Origin: Proteobacteria bacterium UBA981
Lineage (GTDB): Bacteria > Pseudomonadota > Gammaproteobacteria > Ga0077536
Reading direction: 5' to 3'
DNA: 51,524 nt
NCBI GenBank assembly: GCA_002292285.1
Contig: DBBP01000036.1
Coordinates: 1 to 51,524, forward strand
Shown: in pieces, positions 17,504 through 26,262 of the stretch
Layout of the letters: every line of letters begins with the position of its first letter
How positions within the stretch are numbered: the first letter of the stretch is position 1
Program-made: the position numbers and the translations under genes
The notes under the pieces: generated by a model
What the model saw: only the letters and a program-made list of their open reading frames with translations
Databases searched by the model: none
What the model was told of the DNA's origin: nothing

Positions 17504-17533
17504 GCAGATTCTTTCTTGAAGGTTATTACCTGA

Positions 17534-18727
17534 ATGTCGATGTATTCTTTCGCATACCGCGAGCAGTCAGCTCAACTCAACGCGACTGACCAGTTTGCGA
17601 TCGCGCTGCGATGTCTTGTGTTCGTGTTTCTTGTTGCGCCGTTATGCGGGCATGCTCGAGCGCCAGTGCCCGTGCCGACCATTGATTCCCGATCCTTTAT
17701 TTTGATGGATCATATGAGTGGCCAGATTCTGGCTGAGAATAACGCCGACGAACGAGTCGATCCGGCCAGCATTACCAAAGTCATGACGGTCTACGTCGCA
17801 GCTCACGCGCTGCGTGCAGGCCTCGTAAGTCTCACCGATCAAGTTTTGATCAGCGAGAAAGCGTGGCGCATGGAAGGTTCGAGAATGTTTATCGAAGTCG
17901 GTAAGCAGGTCTCGGTAGACGATTTACTAAATGGTGTCATTGTGCAGTCAGGTAACGACGCCAGCGTTGCCCTCGCCGAACATGTCTCCGGCAGCGAAGA
18001 TCTTTTCGCCGCCGTGATGAACGACCATGCTCGCCAACTAGGGATGCTGAATTCCTCTTTTGCCAACGCCACCGGACTCCCTGATCCGAACACCTACGTT
18101 ACCGCTCGCGACATTGCCTTGCTTTCGTCCGCGCTCATTCGAGAATTCCCGGATATCTACGCGCGCTTCGCGCTAAACGAGTTCGTCTTCAACGATATTC
18201 GGCAACCTAATCGCAACCGCCTGTTGAGTCGTGACCCTACGGTTGATGGGATTAAGACCGGACATACGGAAAGTGCAGGCTATTGCCTGGCCTCGTCAGC
18301 GTTCCGCGACGGTACACGACTGATAGCGGCCGTGATGGGCACCAAATCTGATCGCGCGCGAACGGAAGCCAGCCACACTTTGCTCAACTACGGCTATCGT
18401 TTTTTCGAGACTAAACATCTGTATAAGCTTGACGATGTTGTTACTACTGCGAAAGTGTGGCGAGGTGCTGAGCAGGCGCTGGACATCGGGCCCGCACACG
18501 ACGTCTACGTTTCCATCCCACGCGGCAGTTATGACGACCTTAAAGCCGCTGCAAAATTGGATAACCCGATCGTGGCTCCTATCGTTAAAGGCCAGTTGCT
18601 TGGACACATCGTTGTCGAACTGGATGGCGAGGAAATCGCGCAAGTTCCTCTGATCGCCAGGCAGGCGGTCGCGCTGGGTGCATTCGTGTCCCGCACCATC
18701 GACGACGTTATGCTGCTGTTTGAATGA
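17534..18727 (+). CDS. dacC: D-alanyl-D-alanine carboxypeptidase (PBP5/6 type)
   Basis: This 397-aa DD-carboxypeptidase trims the terminal D-Ala of pentapeptides. The active-site motifs are S79-ITK, S139-GN and K241-TG. A hydrophobic segment at about 24-40 ending in HARA is the likely signal, preceded by a longer than usual polar N-terminus of about 20 residues. An internal start cannot be excluded. The C-terminal end (about 385-397, FVSRTIDDVMLLFE) fits the amphipathic membrane anchor of PBP5. Its stop overlaps the start of the aminotransferase gene by four bases, linking D-Ala release with D-amino-acid metabolism. Confidence 0.95.
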   Translation: MSMYSFAYREQSAQLNATDQFAIALRCLVFVFLVAPLCGHARAPVPVPTIDSRSFILMDHMSGQILAENNADERVDPASITKVMTVYVAAHALRAGLVSLTDQVLISEKAWRMEGSRMFIEVGKQVSVDDLLNGVIVQSGNDASVALAEHVSGSEDLFAAVMNDHARQLGMLNSSFANATGLPDPNTYVTARDIALLSSALIREFPDIYARFALNEFVFNDIRQPNRNRLLSRDPTVDGIKTGHTESAGYCLASSAFRDGTRLIAAVMGTKSDRARTEASHTLLNYGYRFFETKHLYKLDDVVTTAKVWRGAEQALDIGPAHDVYVSIPRGSYDDLKAAAKLDNPIVAPIVKGQLLGHIVVELDGEEIAQVPLIARQAVALGAFVSRTIDDVMLLFE

Positions 18728-19587
18728 ATCTCGACGAGGCGTCAGTTTGCTATTTGAACGGCAAGTTTCTACCGCTTGCCGAGGCCAAAATTTCCGTACT
18801 GGATCGCGGCTTTATCTTTGGCGACGCGGTTTACGAGGTCATTCCAGTATCCTCCGGCACTCTGCTATTTATCGATAAGCATTTGGCGCGATTTGCTCGC
18901 AGCCTCGCCGAGATAGGAATCATCAATCCTTTGGCGGTCGATGAGTGGCGTGCTTGCCTTGAACAACTGGTCGCATTGAACAATGTCGCTCAATGCTCGA
19001 TATATGTACAAGTCAGTCGAGGTGTGGCCGTCCGCGATCACGCAGCCCCTGCGGGTATTGTCCCAACGATATTTGCCATGTGCCGTCCAATGCACGTTCC
19101 TTCTCAACCATCGCGCGTGCGGGCGATCACGATGGTTGATCCGCGCTGGGCTCGTTGTGATATCAAGTCGACCTCCTTACTTCCCAATGTCTTGCTGCGT
19201 AATCAGGCCGTGGCCAAGGGGGTAGACGAGGTTTTGCTAGTGCGTGACGGCTTAGTTACCGAAGGCGCGGCAAGTAATGTTTTTGTTGTGTCTTCGGGAC
19301 AAGTTAAAACGCCACCATTGTCCGAAAAAATTCTTGCAGGCGTTACGCGTAGCGAGATTCTGGACGCATTGAGTCGGCTCGGTACGCCGGTTTCCGAAGA
19401 AGACATTTCGCCCGCTCAACTGCGCGAGGCAGAAGAGATCTGGATCACCAGCTCGACCCGTGAAACAGCTTGTGTCTACGAACTCGACGGGCACGTCATT
19501 GGGGACGGGAACAGCTACCCGATAGCAGCTCGCGTGTACGCACACATGCAGGACCACAAGCGTCAGTTCGTGACATCAGGCGCGTAG
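18724..19587 (+). CDS. dat: D-amino acid aminotransferase (fold-type IV PLP enzyme)
   Basis: The protein (287 aa) belongs to the fold IV class with IlvE and PabC. Lys148 in CDIKSTSLLPNVL is the PLP lysine, and LVTEGAASNVFVV supplies the cofactor-ring glutamate. The N-terminal LNGKFLPLAEAKISVLDRGFIFGD and the CDIKSTSLLPN context are typical of D-alanine:2-oxoglutarate aminotransferases, which make D-Glu or recycle D-Ala. The ATGA overlap with dacC supports a cell-wall role. A branched-chain or ADC-lyase activity cannot be excluded by sequence alone. The 3' end overlaps the converging ABC permease gene by 12 bases. Confidence 0.88.
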   Translation: MNLDEASVCYLNGKFLPLAEAKISVLDRGFIFGDAVYEVIPVSSGTLLFIDKHLARFARSLAEIGIINPLAVDEWRACLEQLVALNNVAQCSIYVQVSRGVAVRDHAAPAGIVPTIFAMCRPMHVPSQPSRVRAITMVDPRWARCDIKSTSLLPNVLLRNQAVAKGVDEVLLVRDGLVTEGAASNVFVVSSGQVKTPPLSEKILAGVTRSEILDALSRLGTPVSEEDISPAQLREAEEIWITSSTRETACVYELDGHVIGDGNSYPIAARVYAHMQDHKRQFVTSGA

Positions 19588-20385
19588 ACCTACTCCACGA
19601 TTAAGTAGGTTCAGACTGAGCGTCGTCAGGAGTACGACAAATACAATGATGACTGTGAAAGCGTGAAGAAGTCCGATATCAGAAATCCCCAGCATGCCGT
19701 ATCGAAAAGCGTTCACCATATACAGAACTGGATTGAACATTGACACCTGACGCCAGAATTCGGGCAGCGAATCGACCGAATAGAACACCCCACCGAGATA
19801 GATCAGCGGTGTCAGCACGAAAGTCGGCACGATTGAAATGTCATCGAACTTCTTGGCATAAATTGCGTTGATGAATCCCGCCAGGGAAAACAGCACTGAA
19901 GTGAGTACCACGACACTGATAGTGACCGCGTAAGAATGAATCTTTAGGTCGGTAAAAAATAACGCAACTACGGTAACCAGAATACCAACGATGATGCCGC
20001 GACTGACTCCGCCGCAGATGTAGCCGGCAAGTATCAGTGCATTGGGTACGGGGGCAATCAAAATCTCTTCGATATGGCGCTGAAATTTGGCGCCGAAGAA
20101 AGACGATACGACATTCGAATACGAGTTGGTGATGATCGCCATCATGATGATACCCGGCGCGATGTATTGCATATAAGCAAAACCGGACATCAGTCCGATT
20201 CTCGGCCCAATCAAATTGCCGAAAATCACGAAGTACAGTCCCATCGTGATCGCTGGAGGCAGTATGGTTTGCAGCCAGATGCGCAGGAAGCGATTGAGCT
20301 CTTTAGTCACAATCGTGCGAAACGCCGTCACGTAAAGTTCGCGTCGAGACGGTATTTGTGATCGCGTCGGCGTGAGTTCACGCAT
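19576..20385 (-). CDS. yadH: ABC-2 type transporter permease (YadH family)
   Basis: The permease is 269 aa with six predicted helices. It closely follows E. coli YadH across its length: FLRIWLQTILPPAITMGLYF, FGNLIGPRIG, SSFFGAKFQRHIEEILIAPVP and DDISIVPTFVLTPLIYLGG. ABC-2 permeases of this kind pair with one ATPase and export undefined substrates, and relatives move polysaccharides or drugs. Its start overlaps the end of the ATPase gene by eight bases. The pair runs against the surrounding operon, lying between dat and ybeD-lipB, which are close neighbours in Pseudomonas. Confidence 0.94.
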   Translation of the reverse strand: MRELTPTRSQIPSRRELYVTAFRTIVTKELNRFLRIWLQTILPPAITMGLYFVIFGNLIGPRIGLMSGFAYMQYIAPGIIMMAIITNSYSNVVSSFFGAKFQRHIEEILIAPVPNALILAGYICGGVSRGIIVGILVTVVALFFTDLKIHSYAVTISVVVLTSVLFSLAGFINAIYAKKFDDISIVPTFVLTPLIYLGGVFYSVDSLPEFWRQVSMFNPVLYMVNAFRYGMLGISDIGLLHAFTVIIVFVVLLTTLSLNLLNRGVGLRA

Positions 20386-21319
20386 TGTTGTTAACCCGGT
20401 CGAGGAATAATTCTTCCAGCCGATTACTTTTATTTCGCATACTGCGAATGGTTATTCCGGCCGCACTGAGCCGTTCAAACACTTCATTGAGATTCTGATG
20501 TTTATCAATAACCACCTCGAATTTGTGCTCGTCGATTAAGGTCAGTTCGGCCACCTTCATAGCGGGTAGCGAAGTTATCGCCGTAGCGGAGTCGAAGATA
20601 AAACTTTCTGAGTGCAGCTTGGCCAGCAATACGCGCATGGACGTATTTTCAATAATGCTGCCCTTATCGATGATGGCGATGTTTCGGCACAGTAATTCGG
20701 CTTCTTCGAGGTAGTGGGTTGTCAGGATGATGGTCGTTCCTGCAGCGTTAAGATTCGCGAGGAAACTCCACATGGAGCGACGTATCTCAATATCAACGCC
20801 GGCAGTCGGTTCATCGAGGATCAGCAATCGCGGTTCATGGACCAACGCGCGAGCGATCATCAGGCGTCGCTTCATACCGCCGGACAGGTTGCGAGATATT
20901 TCACTACGACGATCCCAGAGCGCAAGTTCCCGCAGGTAGACTTCGGCACGTTCAAGTGCTGTGCGTCGATTGATGCCGTAATAGCCGGCCTGATTGAGAA
21001 CGATTTCTTCGACCGTTTCGAACTGGGAGAAATTTATCTCTTGAGGAACCAAACCAATATGCGATTTGGCCGATGCGAAATCGATATCAATATCGATGCC
21101 GAAAATTTTTACGTTGCCGGATGTTTTGCGAACCAGCGAGCTAACGATGCCGATGGTTGTGGATTTGCCGGCGCCGTTTGGACCGAGCAGAGCAAAGAAA
21201 TCGCCATCGGCTACTTTGAGATCGATGCCACCCAACGCTTCAAGGCCGCTGCTATAGACCTTCGTCAGACCTGAGATACTGAGCGCCGGCGGGGAATCCG
21301 TTGCATCCACTATTGGCAT
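20378..21319 (-). CDS. yadG: ABC transporter ATP-binding protein (YadG family)
   Basis: This 313-aa ATPase has Walker A (GPNGAGKST), the signature NLSGGMKRR, Walker B (LLILDEPTAGVD) and the H-loop in ILTTHYLEEAELL. The C-terminal 70 residues form the extra domain of the YadG/CcmA type. I start at ATG 21319 (MPIVDATDSPPAL). A GTG at 21412 is in frame but adds a basic, unsupported tail and no better ribosome site. It couples with the permease downstream (eight-base overlap). Confidence 0.93.
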   Translation of the reverse strand: MPIVDATDSPPALSISGLTKVYSSGLEALGGIDLKVADGDFFALLGPNGAGKSTTIGIVSSLVRKTSGNVKIFGIDIDIDFASAKSHIGLVPQEINFSQFETVEEIVLNQAGYYGINRRTALERAEVYLRELALWDRRSEISRNLSGGMKRRLMIARALVHEPRLLILDEPTAGVDIEIRRSMWSFLANLNAAGTTIILTTHYLEEAELLCRNIAIIDKGSIIENTSMRVLLAKLHSESFIFDSATAITSLPAMKVAELTLIDEHKFEVVIDKHQNLNEVFERLSAAGITIRSMRNKSNRLEELFLDRVNNNA

Positions 21320-21732
21320 GATCTTGCGCCGGTTCTGGCTCCATTGATGTCGAGGTCTGTCAGCTCTGTGCTTCCAGCGGTTGAGCACGCTGATTCTACG
21401 TTCTTTTCGCACAATGACAGGATTTGGCTTGGTACTCCGTGCGCTCGGTTTTACTAACCGTCGCAGGTCTCATAATTCCTAGATGCCCAGAGGAAGGGCG
21501 CGTGGCGATATGAAGGCGACCTGGCAAAACATGGACGGATTGCCGGAGGCTCGCACATCAGTAAATCAATTTCGCCGGAATCGGCTTGGAATTGCGCAGG
21601 CTTCCCGATTCGGGCACCTGGGAGAAATAGTCCGTGCCCCTTTGAACAGAGTCTGTAAAGCTGCGCTAAGCCAGACGTGTTCGATATTCAACGTCGCGGC
21701 CATGCAGATCCGGGGCTAGCCTGGCTTAAGCG
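21320..21732. other. gene-poor stretch upstream of the ABC operon
   Basis: These 413 bases hold no gene I can support. A 78-codon plus-strand frame (21483-21719) is rich in Arg and Gln, lacks a ribosome site and has no recognisable features. The stretch presumably contains the promoter of the minus-strand ABC genes. No repeat or hairpin stood out. Confidence 0.4.
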
Positions 21733-21888
21733 TTAGGGCGTATAAGCGAAGTACAACATTGGAAACAGCAGAACTGCCACGAGGTACACCACCCATTCCA
21801 TGGCGCGGTCTTCCAGCCATCCTGTGTAATGCAGGATGATTATTACGATCGCTGAAACGTAGTAGAGCGCGATCAGGATGTCTTCCAT
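21733..21888 (-). CDS. 51-aa two-helix membrane protein, unannotated small gene
   Basis: The frame runs from ATG 21888 to TAA at 21733. Upstream on the same strand lies CGGGGAGGGGGAGG, with one GGAGG placed about six bases before the ATG. The peptide begins MEDILIALYYVSAIVIIIL, turns through HYTGWLEDRAMEW, and has a second helix VVYLVAVLLFPMLYFA ending YTP. Two helices with a charged turn in so short a frame, plus the strong ribosome site, argue for a real gene. I do not recognise a family. It sits alone between the ABC operon and ybeD. Confidence 0.72.
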   Translation of the reverse strand: MEDILIALYYVSAIVIIILHYTGWLEDRAMEWVVYLVAVLLFPMLYFAYTP

Positions 21889-22097
21889 CCTCCCCCTCCC
21901 CGAATTGTTTTAGGTATGCTTAGAATCCGATTACCCTTCTGATTCTGGTACATTAGGTGTTGGAATTAAAGTAACTTGTTACCCAACTAGCTGCCCTATC
22001 TATCCTGATCCCGAGACCAACCCGCAATTTCATCTGGTCCGTCTTCTCCAGGACACCGCGCGACAACACGTGCAAAGCCGAGAATAATGTTGAACCT

Positions 22098-22367
22098 ATG
22101 ACGACACCAGCCCCGAGCCTGATGGAATTTCCGTGCCGCTTCGCGATCAAGGTCATCGGCAATGCGACGGACGGGTTTGAGCAACAAGTGGCCGCGATTG
22201 TCGCTCGGCATGTAGACGAAGACTGCATTCACGAGATTGCAAAGCGCGCCAGTAGCGCCGGGAAGTATCAATCAGTTACGGTCACGATTGAGGCTCACAG
22301 CCGGGCGCAACTAGACGAGGTCTACGCTGAGTTGACTGCCACACCTGAGATTCTGATGGCACTGTGA
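22098..22367 (+). CDS. ybeD: DUF493/YbeD family protein
   Basis: This is an 89-aa ferredoxin-like alpha/beta protein. It matches E. coli YbeD in length and landmarks: LMEFPCRFAIKVIG at the start, GKYQSVTVTIEAHSRAQLDEVY in the middle and a hydrophobic end. YbeD lies next to lipB in many gammaproteobacteria. A regulatory or lipoate-related role has been suggested, but the function is not established. Its stop overlaps the lipB GTG by four bases (GTGA), so the pair is coupled. The promoter presumably lies in 21889-22097, but no strong match was seen there. Confidence 0.93.
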   Translation: MTTPAPSLMEFPCRFAIKVIGNATDGFEQQVAAIVARHVDEDCIHEIAKRASSAGKYQSVTVTIEAHSRAQLDEVYAELTATPEILMAL

Positions 22368-23047
22368 ATATCGTCGTGCGCGAATTGGGCCTGCAAGCGT
22401 ACCAACCGTGTTGGCAGGCTATGAAGGCGTTTACCGATAGCCGCGATGCTCGTACTGACGACGAAATGTGGGTGGTCGAGCACCCGAGTGTGTTCACGCT
22501 CGGCAAGGCGGCGAAACGTGAACATCTGCTCGCCCCAGGGGACATCGAGGTAATTCCTACTGACAGAGGCGGGCAGGTTACCTACCACGGACCAGGACAG
22601 CTGCTTGTCTATACCTTGCTTGACGTGCGTCGTGTGGGGATTGGTCCACGGGAATTGGTGCGCAGGTTGGAACAGGCGGTCATCGATTATTTGGCGGAGT
22701 TGCAGATCGTAGCGCAGCGTCGCGACGGAGCGCCCGGAGTGTACGTCGGGGACGCCAAAATTGCTGCACTCGGGCTGCGCATTCGTAAAGGATGCAGCTA
22801 CCACGGGATTGCGCTGAACGTCGCCATGGACCTTGAACCCTATCAGCGTATTAATCCCTGTGGGTACGCCGGGCTGAAGGCGACTCAGTTGTCCTCTCTC
22901 GGTGGACCTGACCGTTGCAAAGACGTCAGTCGCGGGTTCGTAGCGTCGCTAGCGCAGAATATATTTGCTGCATTGCCGGTTTCGCTTAGCTACAGTGAAC
23001 AGCCCCATTCGTTGGGTGCGCGAAATTGCCCTGGAGATTCCGGCTAG
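22364..23047 (+). CDS. lipB: octanoyl-ACP:protein N-octanoyltransferase LipB
   Basis: LipB (227 aa) transfers octanoate from ACP to lipoyl domains, the first step of lipoate synthesis. The catalytic pair is visible: Lys132 (GDAKIAALGLR) and Cys166 (NPCGYAGL), the same 34-residue spacing as E. coli Lys135/Cys169. The RGGQVTYHGPGQL segment is the family signature. It starts at GTG 22364, overlapping ybeD. The stop at 23047 is directly followed by the lipA ATG at 23048. The C-terminal 15 residues are variable. Confidence 0.97.
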   Translation: MNIVVRELGLQAYQPCWQAMKAFTDSRDARTDDEMWVVEHPSVFTLGKAAKREHLLAPGDIEVIPTDRGGQVTYHGPGQLLVYTLLDVRRVGIGPRELVRRLEQAVIDYLAELQIVAQRRDGAPGVYVGDAKIAALGLRIRKGCSYHGIALNVAMDLEPYQRINPCGYAGLKATQLSSLGGPDRCKDVSRGFVASLAQNIFAALPVSLSYSEQPHSLGARNCPGDSG

Positions 23048-24007
23048 ATGGAAAACAAAACGGATTTGAGACCGACGCGGGCGCAGCGAGGTGCGAACAA
23101 AGTCGCACGCATACCTGTCAAGGTCGTACCAACGCACGGCCCTTTGCCGAAAAAGCCCGCCTGGCTGAAAGCTCGCGCGCCCACGGCGCCACGAGTCCTT
23201 GAGCTCAAAAAGCTTTTACGCGATGAAGGATTGCACACCGTGTGCGAAGAAGCATCGTGCCCCAATCTAGGCGAATGTTTCGCTCACGGAACTGCGACTT
23301 TCATGATCATGGGACATTTGTGCACTCGCCGTTGTCCGTTTTGCGACGTTGCACATGGTCGGCCTGACCCGCTCGACCCAGGCGAACCGGAGCATCTTGC
23401 GAACGCGATCGAGAAGATGAACTTGAGCTACGTTGTGATCACTTCTGTGGATCGAGATGATCTGCGTGATGGCGGAGCCGGACATTTCGCTGATTGTGTT
23501 GCCGCTGTGCGCAAGCGCATGCCTGACATCAAAATAGAAATCCTGGTACCTGATTTTCGCGGTCGCATGGAGCGAGCGCTTGAAGAACTGTTAAAGGCGC
23601 CGCCGGATGTGTTCAACCATAACCTCGAAACAGTCCCCGAGTTCTATCTGAAAGTGCGACCTGGTTCGGACTACGATTGGTCTCTCGACTTAATTCGACA
23701 GTTTAAACAAGCCGCTCCGCAAATTCCGACGAAGTCGGGATTGATGCTGGGACTTGGTGAAACTCATGAACAGATTCAGCGCGTGCTACAGGACCTGCGC
23801 GCGCACGGGTGCGACCGTGTCACGCTGGGGCAATACCTGCAGCCCAGTCGTGCTCATCTTGCGGTTGAGCGTTTTGTGCCGCCCGAGGAGTTTGATGCGC
23901 TTGGCCGCTATGCGCTCGAACTCGGTTTTGAACACGCCGCCAGCGGACCGCTGGTCCGCTCGTCCTACCATGCCGATATCCAGGCTGCCGGTGGGTCGGT
24001 GAGTTAA
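23048..24007 (+). CDS. lipA: lipoyl synthase (radical SAM)
   Basis: LipA (319 aa) inserts two sulfurs into protein-bound octanoyl groups. The auxiliary cluster motif is Cys66-x4-Cys71-x5-Cys77 (CEEASCPNLGEC). The radical-SAM cluster is Cys92-x3-Cys96-x2-Cys99 (CTRRCPFC). The conserved SSYHAD tail, whose serine also binds the auxiliary cluster, is present near the end. It abuts lipB without a gap, so the two steps of lipoate assembly are co-expressed. Confidence 0.98.
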   Translation: MENKTDLRPTRAQRGANKVARIPVKVVPTHGPLPKKPAWLKARAPTAPRVLELKKLLRDEGLHTVCEEASCPNLGECFAHGTATFMIMGHLCTRRCPFCDVAHGRPDPLDPGEPEHLANAIEKMNLSYVVITSVDRDDLRDGGAGHFADCVAAVRKRMPDIKIEILVPDFRGRMERALEELLKAPPDVFNHNLETVPEFYLKVRPGSDYDWSLDLIRQFKQAAPQIPTKSGLMLGLGETHEQIQRVLQDLRAHGCDRVTLGQYLQPSRAHLAVERFVPPEEFDALGRYALELGFEHAASGPLVRSSYHADIQAAGGSVS

Positions 24008-24041
24008 TTTTGAGCGATTTGCGTAGCTAACCACGTCGACG

Positions 24042-24791
24042 ATGGAAGCCTTGTTGAGACTGGCGGTGCTACCGCCAGGACTGATTATCGGGATTGCGCT
24101 TGCTGGCGTGGTACTGGGTGTGTTCTTGAAACGCCTTGGCCGGACGGTGTTGTTCGCAGCATTCGTAGCATTATGGGGGCTATCCATGCCGTGGACCGCG
24201 GCGATCCTGGCGCTCTCGCTGGAAACCTATCCTGCCGTTGAGGCAGCGGATATCAAAGATTCGGATGCTGAGGCCATCGTGGTTCTCGGTGGCGGCGCCT
24301 TCCGCAACAACCCTGAGTATCAGGGAACCGATCAGGTCTCGCGTTTGACCCTGGAACGGCTGCGTTACGCAGCGCGGCTGTATCGGGCAACCGGCATAGC
24401 GCTCGCTGTCACCGGCGGAAGTCCGTCCGGATTGGCGACCGCAGAAGGCTTGATGATGCGCGACACGCTGATGCAGGATTTCGGTGTCCCTGTGGAATGG
24501 GTCGAATCTGCAAGCAACAATACGCTGGAGAACGCTCGCCTCAGCCGCGTTGCGTTTCCCTTCACGCGCGTCGTTCTTGTCACGCACGCCATCCATATGA
24601 CGCGAGCGCTAAGGGCGTTTGAAAACGCTGGTTTCACGGTCGTCCCTGCCCCGCTTGGTTTTATCTCGCGGCCGCCGTCTGCGTTTGGCTTCGCTGATTT
24701 TCTACCCGAGATGAAAGCGTTTTCGCAGTCCCACTACGCGCTCTATGAATACGTCGGCGGGCTTTGGTATCGGCTCAAGTATTCGATCTGA
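24042..24791 (+). CDS. DUF218/ElyC-YdcF family membrane protein
   Basis: The 249-aa protein has two N-terminal helices (about 8-27 and 35-58) and a C-terminal DUF218 domain: AIVVLGGGAFRNNP, LAVTGGSPSG, ATAEGLMMRD, SNNTLENA and VVLVTHAIHMTRAL. This is the layout of ElyC, which affects the lipid carrier/envelope in E. coli. The family is not fully defined biochemically. It follows lipA by 34 bases in the same direction and converges on xseA. The start at ATG 24042 gives a complete first helix. Confidence 0.88.
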   Translation: MEALLRLAVLPPGLIIGIALAGVVLGVFLKRLGRTVLFAAFVALWGLSMPWTAAILALSLETYPAVEAADIKDSDAEAIVVLGGGAFRNNPEYQGTDQVSRLTLERLRYAARLYRATGIALAVTGGSPSGLATAEGLMMRDTLMQDFGVPVEWVESASNNTLENARLSRVAFPFTRVVLVTHAIHMTRALRAFENAGFTVVPAPLGFISRPPSAFGFADFLPEMKAFSQSHYALYEYVGGLWYRLKYSI

Positions 24792-24802
24792 CGGCGCCTC
24801 AT

Positions 24803-26200
24803 TCAGGTGTCGCTCGGCTTTTCCGTTTCGGTGACGCGACTGCTTAACCTCCCTTCGGCCACTTGCGTGTGCACGACATCGTCGATAACGACGTCAGAAC
24901 TATTTCGAATCACCTTGCCCGCGCTGTCGGTGACAATGGCATAGCCCCGTTCCAGGGTCGCTACCGGGCCCAGTGCGCGTAACACGCTGTCGAAGTGGGT
25001 GAGTTTCTGCGTACGCTCGGAAATTTGCGCGAGAATCGATTTTTGCAGGCGGCTGAGCAAATGATCGATTTGAACACTTGCCAGATGCATCATCGCTCCC
25101 GGTGTTCGTGCCTCGATACGGGCGGTTAACGTTTGCAGTGCGCTTCGCTTAAGGTTCACTTGGGTCTGAGTCGCGAGCGAAAGGCGCTGCGAGAGTTCGT
25201 CAACACGTTGATAGCCTGCTTCGACGCGCCGTTCAGGCGAGATCAGGCGGGCCTGCATCGCGGCGGCGGTATGTTGCAATCCCGAAAGTCTGTGATGCAT
25301 CGTCATGCGCAGGCGTTTCTCGCTTGCGGCCAATTGTCCCAGCGCGCTGACGATATCCGGAGACACGAGCTCTGCCGCAGCAGAGGGCGTTGCCGCACGA
25401 AGATCGGCGACCAGATCAGCAATCGTAAAGTCGACCTCATGACCGACGGCGCTGACGGTGGGGATGGTTGAGGCATGGATAGCTCGTGCAACGTGTTCTT
25501 CGTTGAAGGACCACAGGTCTTCGAGCGACCCGCCACCACGACCGATTATGAGCACATCGCACTCGGCGCGTCGGTTGGCGGTCGCTATCGCAGCAGCAAT
25601 TTCGCCGGCGGCACCATCGCCCTGCACGCGAGTCGGGTAAACGATGACCGGAATCGCGGGGCAACGGCGTTTTAGCACCGTGAGGACATCGTGCAACGCC
25701 GCGCCGCTCGGCGAGGTCACTACACCAATGTTTTTCGGCCACGCTGGAAGCGGGCTTTTAAGCGCTTGGCTGAACAACCCCTCGTCATTCAGTCGGGCTT
25801 TCAGTTGCTCAAACTTGGCTCGCAGAAGCCCATCGCCCGTCGCTTCCAGGGTTTCAATGATGATTTGGAATTCGCCGCGCGCCGGATAAAGCGTCACGCG
25901 TCCCTGCGCGAGCACACTCTGGCCGTTTTCGGGGCGCAGCGTCGTGCGTGATGCCCGATTACGGAACATGGCACAGCGGACCTGAGCGCCTTTGTCCTTG
26001 AGGGAAAAATAAATATGCCCGGATGCTGGCCGGGCGAGGTTGGAGATTTCGCCAGCAACCCAGACCAGGCCGAGATTCTGTTCAAGTACGCTGCGGACCG
26101 TCTCGTTGAGTTCGCTGACGCTATAGACCGGACGAGTCGCAGCAGCGCCGGGTTTTGCCGGCGTAGTAGCGTTCCGTCCAGCTTCAGGTCTGTATGACAT
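24803..26200 (-). CDS. xseA: exodeoxyribonuclease VII large subunit
   Basis: XseA (465 aa) is the catalytic subunit of the single-strand exonuclease ExoVII. It has an N-terminal OB-fold (VYSVSELNETVRSVLEQNLG, WVAGEISNLARPASGHIYFSLKD), then the catalytic domain with GVVTSPSGAALHDVL, the IIGRGGGSLEDLWSFNEE loop and VGHEVDFTIADLVADLRAATPSAAAE. A long coiled-coil region and a short C-terminal domain follow. It starts at ATG 26200, divergent from guaB with only 62 bases between. The -35 of the guaB promoter overlaps the xseA start, as in E. coli, where this pair is also divergent. Confidence 0.96.
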   Translation of the reverse strand: MSYRPEAGRNATTPAKPGAAATRPVYSVSELNETVRSVLEQNLGLVWVAGEISNLARPASGHIYFSLKDKGAQVRCAMFRNRASRTTLRPENGQSVLAQGRVTLYPARGEFQIIIETLEATGDGLLRAKFEQLKARLNDEGLFSQALKSPLPAWPKNIGVVTSPSGAALHDVLTVLKRRCPAIPVIVYPTRVQGDGAAGEIAAAIATANRRAECDVLIIGRGGGSLEDLWSFNEEHVARAIHASTIPTVSAVGHEVDFTIADLVADLRAATPSAAAELVSPDIVSALGQLAASEKRLRMTMHHRLSGLQHTAAAMQARLISPERRVEAGYQRVDELSQRLSLATQTQVNLKRSALQTLTARIEARTPGAMMHLASVQIDHLLSRLQKSILAQISERTQKLTHFDSVLRALGPVATLERGYAIVTDSAGKVIRNSSDVVIDDVVHTQVAEGRLSSRVTETEKPSDT

Positions 26201-26228
26201 TTACCGCCTACCAGCAAAACTCTATAAT
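26200..26228 (+). promoter_or_regulatory. guaBA promoter
   Basis: TTTACC at 26200-26205 (4/6) and a perfect TATAAT at 26223-26228 are 17 bases apart. The start would be near 26235, about 28 bases before guaB. The -35 lies over the xseA start codon on the opposite strand, so binding here can affect both genes. The bases after the -10 are GC-rich (CGCGGG), as in growth-rate-regulated promoters. Confidence 0.72.
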
Positions 26229-26262
26229 CGCGGGATCACATTTTACGGGATGAACCCACCCT

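Noticed and set aside
21483..21719. 78-codon plus-strand frame between the ABC genes and the small membrane protein
   Set aside because: Composition resembles random translation, with no ribosome site and no recognisable segment.
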